From NCBI GenBank assembly GCA_030765045.1, contig CM060965.1, positions 25,999,435 to 26,063,434 of the forward strand: DNA of 64,000 nucleotides, in the 5' to 3' direction. Of the stretch, positions 12,101 through 24,100 are shown one piece after another. A program made the translations under genes and the position numbers. Under the pieces are notes generated by a model that did not search any database, was not told the origin of the DNA, and saw only the letters and a program-made list of their open reading frames with translations. The DNA comes from Tenodera sinensis (taxonomy: Eukaryota > Arthropoda > Insecta > Mantodea > Mantidae). Within the stretch, counting starts at the first letter, position 1. Each line of letters opens with the position of its first letter.

Positions 12101-15100
12101 AACATCTACAATAAAAACAAATTTAGAAACTGAAAGCTTCACTTACATTAGTAATTGCTGTAAGTTCTTGAGTTAATATGCAGCTGACATGTTTCATGAT
12201 GTCTTCTATCACATTTTCAAAGCTTTTAAGATAAGTGAAGCTTATAGTCTCTAAATTTGTTTTTATTTTAGATTCTGTTGCTTCACTGTTAACAGCTTCA
12301 GTTTTTCACTGAATTTAACTAACTTGTTCCTATTTGAGATAAGTATATTAAAAAAGTCAAACAAATAAGGAATACCTCCCAAATGGTCCACTCCACAAAA
12401 AATATATTTGACATAAACTGTGTTTTAATGAGGATCATTTGCTCACCCCTGGTTAAAAAAGTTTCTCCAGGTTACATGAGGATTCTAATTCAACAGCAGA
12501 AGACATACATGTATTGAGGCAGCATCCGTAACTGAGAGGAAGAAGGGAAACAACATTGCTATGAATATACATGTATAGAGGTCTGCTGAACTTGTGATAG
12601 ATCGTATGTAATGGAAACATGTGGATGAAATAAATCTAATAAATCTAGCAACCAACAAGATGAGAGATTTGATAGAATTGAAAGGGATATTGGAACAGGG
12701 TATGGCTGTGGAAAGGCCTAACAAAGAAAAGATTAACAAATATGTGGAGGAAATCAAGATCAAGATTATGAACATTCGAAGAAGAGTGGAGAACCTGAAA
12801 GATAAGAGAAAACTTACAATCTGACAAATATTCTTGCAAATTGAAAAGAAAAGAGAGATAATGAACTTTTAGAAAGAAAATTTGGGATGGAAGCAAGATT
12901 TTAAGAAATTTGTATAGCCTTCAGATTTGGTAAGAGGGAAAAGCAATATTCTTCTTCTTTACCTGATTACCTCCCCTTATGTAGGACTTACATCACCCAG
13001 GATTTACAAGCCAGTGCCTAGGTTCAGATGCCTGTCATGGAGCAGACAAACCTATAGACTGGACAGAGTGAAGACCTGGAAGCGGGTGGTCAGCCAAGCA
13101 CCACGTATGATAGTGAGGAAGAGGTTGATAAGAAATGCAGGCCAGATCAATGGATGGAATGGTGATGATGGAGCAATTCGTAGAATGAGTGGTGGGGGAA
13201 ACTGGAGAAAACCAGCCCATATGCTGCTTTGTTGTTGTAGTATTTAACGCCTGCTTTTACAACTACAGCACCGCAGGCGGTGACACTGATGATACATGGA
13301 ATGAAGATGGAGCACCAGTGGCATGAGATGGCGGGGGAAACCGGAGCACCCGGAGAAAACCCGCCCTGACGCTCCTTCGTCCACCACAAATACCACATGC
13401 AGGTCCCTGGGATCGAACCCGGGCCGCCTAGGTGGTAGGCGAGCACGCTAACTGCTCGGCCACAGCACCGACGTATATATATATATGCTGCTTTGTCCAC
13501 CATGAATACCTAATGTGGGTCCCTGGGATCAACCCCGGGATGTCTAGGTGGTAGGCAAATGGCCTAACTGTTCGGCCACAGTGCTGCATGAAAAGCAATA
13601 TATTAGGAAAGTTTATAAGCACATGGTCGTAGATGTGATAAGATAAGCAAAAAATTGAGAATAATGGATGTCTATACCAACAAGGATTTAACTTATAAGC
13701 AAAGGTAGCTAGTCAGAAGCATAATAGAACAAAGAAAATTGGCAAGGAAAAGTGTTACACATCAGAAATTTTCAGTTATGGATTGGTGGTAAAATGGCAT
13801 AAGGGACATAACACTAAAAAATCTGATGTGTTGCATTCACATGAATTTCCTTACTCTTGTACTAACCATTCTTACAAACTCTTATTCCTATATCTTCTTC
13901 ACGTCAGTTGAGATAACATTTGCAGAAATTATCTTATTGTTTATCTTCTTGTAGCTATCTTATTGTTTATCTTCTTGTAGCTACAAGGAGAAAATGGGAA
14001 TACAGTAGGCTTTGTTGTTGTTGTTGTGTTTAACGCCCGCTTTTACTACTACGGCACCGCAGGCGGTGACACTGATGATACATGAAGATGGAGCACCGGT
14101 GGAATGAGATGGCGGGGGAAACCGGAGTACCCGGAGAAAACCCGCCCTGACGCCGCTTCGTCCACCACGAATACCACATGCGGGTCCCTGGAATCGAACC
14201 CGGGCCGCCTAGGTGGTAGGCGAGCGCGCTAGCTGCTCGGCCATGGCGCCGCCACAGTAGGCTTTGAGCGATAGTAAAATCTTTTAAAGCTTTCTAATTC
14301 TGTTCTCTTTGCACAATTAACATATAAAAAATGAATGGCGATGTTCCATTTGACAGAAGTATAAGGGCTCCTAAAATATGATTTGAAGCTTTCCTGGCGA
14401 CGAACATATTCAAGATGCTCTCGGGCTTCTAGCCAGGTGTAGTGATGAAAAGACATCAACGTTTCGGGAGTGTACATCTCTCCCATCTTCGGGATGAATG
14501 ACTAGCAAGAGTGAAGGGACCACCAGAGTCAAGGAGCACGAACGGTCCATACAATTAATGCAGCCTGAAAAGTCAAGGCTGGCGGAGCACTGCTTTGAGA
14601 AAGACCACAGAGCTAACTTCAAAGAAACGACCATTGTGGCAAAATGTAGCGCTTTATGGGAACGGAGCGTTAAGGAGGCTCTGGCCATCTCCTCCGAGAA
14701 GAGTACACTGAACCGGGACGCTGGATTGCAGTTTAGTCCATCTTGGAAACCAGCCTTAAAATTGGAAATTGACCGACTCAGAAAACACAGATTCCAACGG
14801 AGCGGTGAACCACCTCCACACTAGACTGGGTGTTTTCTACTCGGTACGTACTGGCTGACAGTACTGGTCCCTTAACTCTTGCTAGTCATTCATCCTGAAG
14901 ATGGGAGAGATGTACACTCCCGAAACGTTGATGTCTTTTCATCACTACACCTGGCTAAAAGCCCGAGAGCATCTTGAATATAAGGGCTCCTAAACTTACA
15001 GAAATAACAAGGAATATCTCCGAAATGGCTCACTCTACAAAAAAATTTATTTAGACAAATTGCGTTTTAGTAAGATGGACATTTTTCTGTGTAGTAAGAT

Positions 15101-18100
15101 TTGGTCTATCTCTTAGTTTACCAGTTATTCAAAAGTCTTCCAGAGTAAATAGAACTTCATGGGCTATAGCCACAAAATTCAAAATATATATTTCATTTGT
15201 CATAAAAATATCTCAAACATATGTCATTTTAATCAAAACCGTTTGAGCCATTTTCAAGAAAATCAAAATTTTTAAAAAATTTTTCCATGTAAAGGGTAGT
15301 TTAGGGTAGAGAAATTTTCTTCAAAATCTTCACTTAAATACCAACTTTGGTTTCTAACCAATCCAAACCGATCCAAAAATGCACAATCATCAAGGCGAGC
15401 AGGCAACATTGCAACAACAGTTAAGCTGGCTGGTCACAGTACAATGAGGGAGGGGGCAATGACAAAGTAAAGTTTTGGCTGAGATAGGAGTAAGTAATTG
15501 AAAAGTGAAGGAGAAGAAGATGAACAAGGGGGAAAGAAAGATGCTAAGAAATAAGTGAGGTTAGTTGGGTATTGAGTGAAAAGGAGCAATTCCAAAGAAA
15601 AGTGGATAGACATTGTAGTATTTAACGCCCGCTTTTACTACATACGACACCACAGGTGGTGACACTGATGACACATGGAATGAAGATGGAGCACCGGTGG
15701 AATGAGATCGCAGGAGAAACCGGAGAAAACCTGCCCCAGCGCTGCTTCATCCGCCACGAATCCCACATGCGGTTGCCTGGGATCGAACCCAGGCCGAAGA
15801 AAGAAAAGTGGATGGAAAATATGCACAGAAGATGAAGCAGTAGTTGAAGAGTACGTATGGGAGGACAAACAAACAAGTATTATGTATAAATGTATAGTAA
15901 AAACAGAGCAGGGTGATCAGAAAGACAAAATATGTATGTAGAAAGATCAGGCTGCAGGTGGGTGCTTTGCAGCATATGAAAGTACAGAGTCAAAAGTGCA
16001 AAAAGCAGAACAAAGCAGCAACAAACACTCCTCGCCATGTGACAAGGAAAAGTAAATGGTCACAAAATCTGTAGTTAAGAGTAGAAAGGTAGAATAGATA
16101 AAATGGCAAGTTAAAGTAAGTGCTGCATTTCTTAAAAGCATAAAGAAACTAAGGAAACAAGTTAAAGGCAAGTTAAAGGCCTTTAACAAGAGGGAAAAGG
16201 GGAAAGGAAAAAGATTCCTGAATTAAGGAGCAAATATGGCAAATGGTAGGAAACAAGGAAAAGGATAGAAAGACAGGAAGGGAAGGAATAAAGAGGGGGA
16301 TACAGACTGCACATCCAATGGCAAAAAGTAAATGTATGCAATGTACTGTAGTCCAAGACAAAACGGCTGGATCCCCAGATCAACAGCCCAAAATGTGTAA
16401 AATTAGAACTTAAAAAATCATTCACTCAGGTTACATAAAGCCAAGCAGCTGCAATTACTACGTTCTATTGTTTCTGTGTTTCACATGCAACAATGCTCAA
16501 ATGTCATCTGATAACTCAAATGATTGGGGAATGGAGAAGACATGGTTAAATGTTACTTTGAAGACAATACCGCCTGTTTTCATGTAGACCAAACTGTTTG
16601 GTTATATTATGTATGTTTTCATCACACTTTTCATAACCCTAGTATTTCTTAAAACTATCTGGAAGTCTTTCCATAAGTATTGCCTGTAGCTCTCAAATCT
16701 AAATTCCTGTAGGTATATCATTTGTACTTTTCCCCAAAGCATTTTAAAAGAGAGAAAGCATATAATCATGTTCATCTAAGTAATAATTTGCTATATGCTT
16801 CTAATCATTAGGTTAAATCAGCATAGAGTAATTATGTAAATAGGCACTGGTTTTCCAATTTAAAGTCTTGAGACTTTAATTTTGCGTAAAGTAATAATGA
16901 AGATATTCCTTACTTTTTCTGTTCTTCAACAATGCCTGCAAGATACACATTTTTTGTCTTGGCATCATGAAAGGCTGCCTTCAGCTCAGCTATTTCCTTC
17001 TCCAGAATTTCCACTTGCAGTGAGGTCATGTTCAGTTGTTTTGGACTAAGTACAATCTGAAAACACCACAAAGGCTAACTTAAGTAAAAGGCCAAATATC
17101 AGCTGATAGCAATTTCAAGGATATTAAAGCATATTTCTGAATACTGCAGCAATGATACTTAGCAGAATTCTTCCAGCAACTAAGTTAAGGAGTAAATATG
17201 TAAACTATTATAATATCACAGTTATAATTTTCGCAAAACTTAAAAGCATATGGAGGCGGGGCGTACCTCGGACTCCAGCGAATCCTACGCTTGCCCCTCC
17301 TACCAGCGCTGCTGAATGTGGTGCATGCATCTCACACACTGTTATGTACAGAACCTCTGCCGGTACACGCACTACGCTAGGCAACAGCGCTCTGCTTGAG
17401 CATTGGCCAGCGTTCACATGCCTTTAACTTTTGCGAGAGGTATAATATGATCAAAGCTATATGCATAAAAGCTCTTTAAAGGTCAGCCTGAGGAAGCAGA
17501 CACTGAAAAACGGTGGTTATAAAACACTTATTACTTACTCTACTAAGTATAGTAAGTACGGGAAGTATTGTATTTGACCCAAATTTTTATGTCAAGATTT
17601 CACCAGAAATGTTTTAAGGCTCCCTGAATAAAAAAGAGCACTTTTAGAAAAAGGTCTGCGTGTGAGTGTGGGTGTGTGTCTAAGATATTTTTATGACAAA
17701 TGAAATGTATATTTTGAATTTACACGCTACAGCCTAAGTAGTCCTGTTTACTCTTGATAACTTTTGCATAACTGGTAAACCATAAGAAATAGACCAAATC
17801 TTACTATACAAAAAATGCAGATCTCGTTAAAACATGCAATTTATGTCCAAATGAATTTTTTTGTGGAGTGAATCAGTTTGGAGATATTCATTGTTATTTG
17901 TGGAAAGTTGCACTACTTATACTTTTCTCAAATAGAAGGTCGCTATTAAATTTTTTCTCTCTTCGGTCATGCAAAGAGAGCAGAACCTCAAAGGCTTCAC
18001 AAAGCTTTAAAAGACTTGACTACTGCTCAAGGGCTACTGTACTCACATATTCCTCTTGCACCGACAAGCAAATATGCAATAAGATAATTTCTGCAAATGC

Positions 18101-21100
18101 TTATTTTGACCAATACAAAGAAAACAGAAGAATAAAAGAGTTTGTAAAAATAGTACAAGAGAGCTAAAGTCATGCGAGTGCAACACATCAGATTTTTTTG
18201 TGGGTGCAAGGGAATATGGGAATACAAAAGGCTTTAAGTGATAGATCTTTTAAAGCTGGTTCCTATGTGAGAGCTTTGAAATTCCATGTCTGCATGGTCA
18301 AGAGATTAAAAAATGAATGATGTCCCATTTGAGAAATGTATAAGTATTGCAGAATTCAGACAAATAACAAGGAATATCTCCAAAATGATTCATTCAAAAA
18401 AAGAAAAAGAAAAAAAGGAAAGAAATAGAGATGTATTTGACATACATTATGTATTGTAACAAAATGGCAAAATCCAAAGTCTGGTTACTTTTCTATCACT
18501 TTGTTCTCTAAATTTTACTACAAATGCATAATTTTCTTCTCGTTAACACAGTTTACAGTCCTTTCTGCTATTACAATTGTTCTTCGGATGATCTTTTTCA
18601 GTCTTTCTCCAATTTCTCTGTCCCTTATATCTTGACTATTATGATACAATTACTCAATAACACATACGTACTCACTGACAGCCTGGCCAACTCACTCTCA
18701 TAACTAAAAACTAACTGTACATGACAACTTACACAACTCAACTCAAACTGACTCAAAACCCCTTTTGTTATCGTACTGTCAAGGCCATGCACACACACAC
18801 AACTGCTCCAGGCCACCCAACCCCTCTCATCCATATACTGTTGTACAACCGATGTCACAGTATTTTGAATACCAAGTTTGGTATTTAACTAGCTTCTCAT
18901 TTTTGAGGTTACCATTCACAAAACCAAAAAGGTAGCCACACAGACCTTTTTCTAAAAATGTTGCTTTTGGATTCCGGGAACCTTAAAACGTGTATTTCCA
19001 TTGAAATCTCTGTATCAAATCTTTGGATGGAAATGCAATACTTTCTTTACCTCTATGTACGTGGTAAAGAAAGTAATAAACGTACTTTCCAAGTATACTT
19101 GGGTAGGTGTTACTTAAAAATGTGTTACTCATTGAGCTAAAAGTTGCTAGGCATTAGGTATTTAAAGACTGCCAAATATCATGTCACTTACCTTTGGCTT
19201 ACTGTCATCCTCAGGTGAAGATGGTGAGGAACTACTTTGAATGAATCCTCCCTTTGTGAACACAAGTTGGAATTGTAGATCTGCAAAATGATACCATGAA
19301 TGAACCATTTTCAATCAAATAAACAAGACTTTCTATAGCAGAATCATGTCACTGCTTTAACATACCTCTGTTTCGGTTGCGCAATTGTTCTATTTCTTGA
19401 TGAAGACTGGACAGCATTAGTTTGTGCTGGTCCTGTAAAAAGCGAATGTTCTGCTCCAGCTGTGCGATGCGGAGAAGAGGATCTGCTGCAGCGACCACCA
19501 AACCTTCCCTGCCTCCTCCACTTCCACCAAGGTCCACACTTTTGTTCACCTGCACAAAAAAATTACCCTCAATGATCTGTGTTAATTTCAAAAAGACATT
19601 GCAATAAATATCAAAAGTTCCACTAACATAGCAAAGGACAACTTCTGGCTACCCCAGAAATATGTCTGCAGGATACTGGTATCAATTCTTCAGTAGATTT
19701 TATCCTAAGCAGATCGCAGTTGACATGAAAGCATTCAACTGACAACAGAAGGAATCACCGCAGACTCACAGTAGATGAATCCATAGTGCTTCAGAAACAA
19801 CCTTGATAAACTAAATACATTTTCTAGATATACAACTATTCTCTCCTTACTCAGAATGAGTTACATGTCTTACATTTTAGGTCAACATTGTCCAACATGG
19901 CAACCAGAGATACCATGGCACCTGTAATACATTTTTCTGGTGCCCTTGATAAGCAAATTTTTATTCCTATTTCTAATATTAATTCAAATTTCAAGGCGGC
20001 GGCAGTGGCACTTGTGGTAGTAGTGGCAGTGGTGATAGTAGTATTACCAAAATAGTGGTTGTGATGGCACCCACGACACCTTAAGCATGAGTTAAATGTG
20101 CCTGAGCACATAAGAAAGTTGGACAGCACTATTTTAGATGATTCCTACTAAACGTGTCTTCAGTGGCACACAGAAGACAATAATGGTTAGCAATGAATAT
20201 ATATGAGATTGAACATATTAAATTGGAGCGATTACTAGTAACTATTATGAAAGAAAGCCTAAAACTACATTGTACCAGGAGGAAGGTACTGCTTTGTCCA
20301 AATGTTAACCAGTGATTCTATATGATGAGTGTAATAATTATGTCCAATGCAATTATTGTCAAAAAAAAAGTGTCAAACATTTGGAGCCATCTAGTTTCTT
20401 GATGAACAGTCTTTCTTTGAATTTCAATGAATTTAGTCACAATTTACTGTTAGCGTTATATTGCCAAATCTCTCCTAGAAATTAAACCTTGCGTGACATT
20501 TTCACATTAAATTGTTACTAAATTCATTTGAATTAAGGTAGAAATGCATTACTGCATTGTTCACACAATGTTTGCACTGCAGTTAGTGAAATAATAAACC
20601 AACTATATCAATTTGTCAAGAAGTTAGATATTTTGCATAAATTATTTTTTGTTGTCAAAATGGTTCTTTATTGACAATAACTGTGTTGTACATATTTGTT
20701 ACACCCATCACTTAGAAACCCCAGTTAATGTATGGCCAAAGCAATACTTTCCACCTGTATAATAAAAGTATTATGTGCTTACATATTTATTTATGTTCAT
20801 CAGACTATCTTTAGGAATTTATCAAACACAGCACGAAAATGTAATGAGTCATAAATAACATGGAAATATTCTGCTAAATAAAGTAAACATCCTAGAAATG
20901 CTGGGGCCCTGCCAGAGCCTTGTAAGAGTCTAAGGGACGAAGTAACTGATAAGGTAACTTAAGCGTTAAGGTTTTGAAGTTATTGTTATTTAAGTGATTA
21001 CATAATTACTGTCTTGATCCACAGGTCATCTGATAATGGTTTTTAGATGATGGGATTGCATGGAAAAGCTGTCACATGATTTGTTGTTTTATAAATGTGA

Positions 21101-24100
21101 TGGGGAGAAGTAAATTAACAATTTGATGTAACCACTTATTAGCAGTATGCCCTTCAATCACAAAGCTTTGCTATGAAAAGAGAGTTGTCATTGCATAAAC
21201 AGCAAAACAACACAAATTAATACATGCATAATCTTGTGACAAATACACTTTTTTACACCTGTGAAGAAGTTACAGTGCATTTCTTAGTTCATGATACCTA
21301 TCTGAGATGACATGTAGATAAATTTTTCTTTTTTTTCTTATTTTTTAGTAGTTATATACTATGACTATGACTAATTTGAGAACAGGTTTCCTTTAAGCAT
21401 CACAGCCTACAAAGAGATTTTTTTGTGCTTTCTGTTTTCTAATCTAAGGATTAAATTCAGTATAAACAGAAATGTGCTAAATAAATTACATAGACAAAGT
21501 TGGGACAATTACATTAGTAATTTAGAATATGATCTGCATGACCTACAAAATTATGCATATCAAATAATGAAATGAACAAAGAAGAACAAGAGAAACTAAA
21601 TGTTAATCCAATCCCTGAAAAAACGAGGTTACAGTATTATAAAGATTTGTGGAGCTATAACCAACAAGAAGAAACTAATATAAGTTATAACAAAGTGATT
21701 TCAGTGTTGACTCTATAGCTTTAAAAGAACTAAGAGAAACAATAAGGAGTTTTAAAAATAAGAAATCTGTTGGCATAGATAAGATAAACATGGAACTTAT
21801 CAAATGTGGATCTCAAGCACTTTTAAATAGGCTATTGAATTTTACAAACATTTGCTGGCAATATGGACATGTAACAGAAGAATGGAATGAAGCTGTTATA
21901 ATACCAATATTTAAAAAAGGTGATCAACATAGAGGAATAAGTTTATTCGCAACATACAGTAAAATATATGCCAAAATATTAGCTAGATGCATTGAGAAAA
22001 TATCTGAAAACCTGATTTGCAATAAGCGACATGAATTTAGAAAAGGGTGCTCAACAATAGACTGTATTTTTTCACTCCAGCAATTAATAGATAAAAGAGA
22101 TTTTAATCTAGAAACACACATGCTCTTCATTGACTACGAAAAAGAATTTGATAAAGTGGTACGATGTAAATAGAGGCAAATTCTAAAAGAAAAAGGATAC
22201 CCAGCACATCTAATAAAGGCAATTAAAAGCTTATACCAGAACACAAGAATACAAATACATAAAGGAAAGGTATCGGAGAAATGTTTATGGATATTAATAA
22301 TGGTGTTAGACAAGGTTGCCCACTCTCACCATTACTTAATATGTATTTGGACGATGCCATAAGAAAATGGCAAAATGTTTTAGATGAAAATTTTATGATA
22401 AACAAAATGAAAATGAATTGTATAATATTTGCAGATGACCAAGTTATAATAGCATCTTCAGAAAATCAATTGCAAAAAGCAACTCATGAATTGTGTAAAA
22501 TAATAAAAGAATACAACTTAAAATATCAAGTGAGAAAACAAAATCTGTGGCTTTTCTTGGACCTCATCACAACAGAACAAAAGTTGTAATTGGAACAGAA
22601 ATAATTGAACAAATGAGATATTTTAAATAATTAGGAAGTACGATCACATACAGGCATAACATGGAAATAGAAAACAAATTGGAAAATTTCAATGTATCTG
22701 TGGTACAATAAATAGATGTTGAAGAAATAAAACTAGGGAAACAAAATTAAAATTTTACAAAACAACCGCAGTACCAACATTGATTTATGGATCAGAAGCA
22801 TGGCATTTAATAAAAATGGAGGAGAGAAAAATAGAAACAGCCAAAATGTGGTTTCTTAGAAGAGTTGTAGGAGTAAGTTAAGAGGCCAAAAGAGGAGTGA
22901 AGATATCAGGAGCGAATTAAATATTTTCAGATTAAATGACAAGATAAAGGTAAACAAATACAATTGGTTTCAACTTGTAACAAGAATGAACGAAGATAGA
23001 TCTACTAAAAAGATGTTAAATTATAAACCTTTAGGCCATAGAAGTATTGGAAGATATAAACAACGCTGGAGAGATCATTTGCCATAAATTTCCACCGGAA
23101 AATGGAATGGGTCAACAGACCAAGGCCATGAAGTTGATGATGATTGATGATGATCAGGGAGCAGGGTTTCAGTAGATAAACAAACAGCTGGCAGCTAGCG
23201 TGAGGTTTGAGGAAACGACACACCCACCCCTACAGAACAGCCTGTTTCTTGCAACTGTTGTATGTTATATTTGGTTGCTTTCTTTTTTCCTTCTCTCTAT
23301 TGTGTCTGTCCAATAACACAAAATAGTTTACTACTTGTTACGAACGGGACTTCCTATATGAAGAAAACTGCCACAGTAATACAGTAAGCATTTCCAAAAC
23401 TAAAACTTGTCCAGCACAGTCTCCACCGAGTTGCGGAAGAAATTATATCCACTTTTCCATATGTAAATGCTTTTATAGCCAACACGAAAAAGATATTTTG
23501 CAAAACACCCTCCAAAATCAAGATACTTAAACAGATGGCACCTGGAATTCCCTTACCTCCACAGCCAAATGTAACTCGGTGGGGGACATGGCTACAGGCT
23601 GCAGTATATTATACTCAATATTACCACAGAATTGTAAACATAATAAAAGTCTGTGACGTGCAGAAGAATGTCGCAATATGTGCAGTGAAACAAATAATTA
23701 TTCCATCCTTGTTTGAAGGTCTTTCATACATTGAGATGAATTTCACTAATATAGTAACCACAAAAACATTTAAGTCATGTGCATCAGAAATGCTCGAGAC
23801 TATTAAGACAATAGAACAAGTTTCAAGAGACACAGGGTCATGTTTTTGTATGCTCCTGTTACGTCAGGAACGCAGTTTTTCAAAATACAAAAACTTTGTG
23901 AGCAAATCGTACGCGACTTACTTTCCATAAATTTAGGAAATACGATACATTATTCCACATTGCAATAACCAATCACAATGTCTCTAGCTAAAATTCAAGA
24001 CATTAAAACCTTAATAAAAATTAAGTTAATTGTGCGCTTCAAATGGGTAAACATTCATTATTTGCTGCCTAATAATACCCCTTAACCCTGGTATTCCTAC

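Larger units (their letters stand above)
13822..15370 (+). repeat. Rep-X, unclassified interspersed repeat, with two nested insertions
   Basis: Rep-X starts TCTGATGTGTTGCA..CACATGA after a run of A and runs about 1 kb in undisturbed copies. Shared landmarks are a GAGATAACATTTGCAG block, GGAATATCTCC.AAATGGCTCACTC, TTTGGTCTATCTCTTA, TCATTTGTCATAAAAATATCT, and ATGTAAAGGGTAGTTTGGG. No coding capacity or terminal inverted repeat was seen. This copy is split by SINE-B (14015-14253) and a Penelope-like element (14376-14979). Other copies: 11440, 17480, 18200, 29560, 46258 and 52590. Confidence 0.7.

Noticed and set aside
14229..14688. Minus-strand frames across the Penelope-like element
   Set aside because: They are antisense to the GIY-YIG-region ORF or run through the inverted arms.
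15622..15941. Frames of 76-84 codons over 15622-15941
   Set aside because: They lie within SINE-B and change frame at its border.
17253..17425. GC-rich block as a CpG-island promoter of a second gene
   Set aside because: No open frame with splice sites or start follows on either strand; its origin remains unknown.
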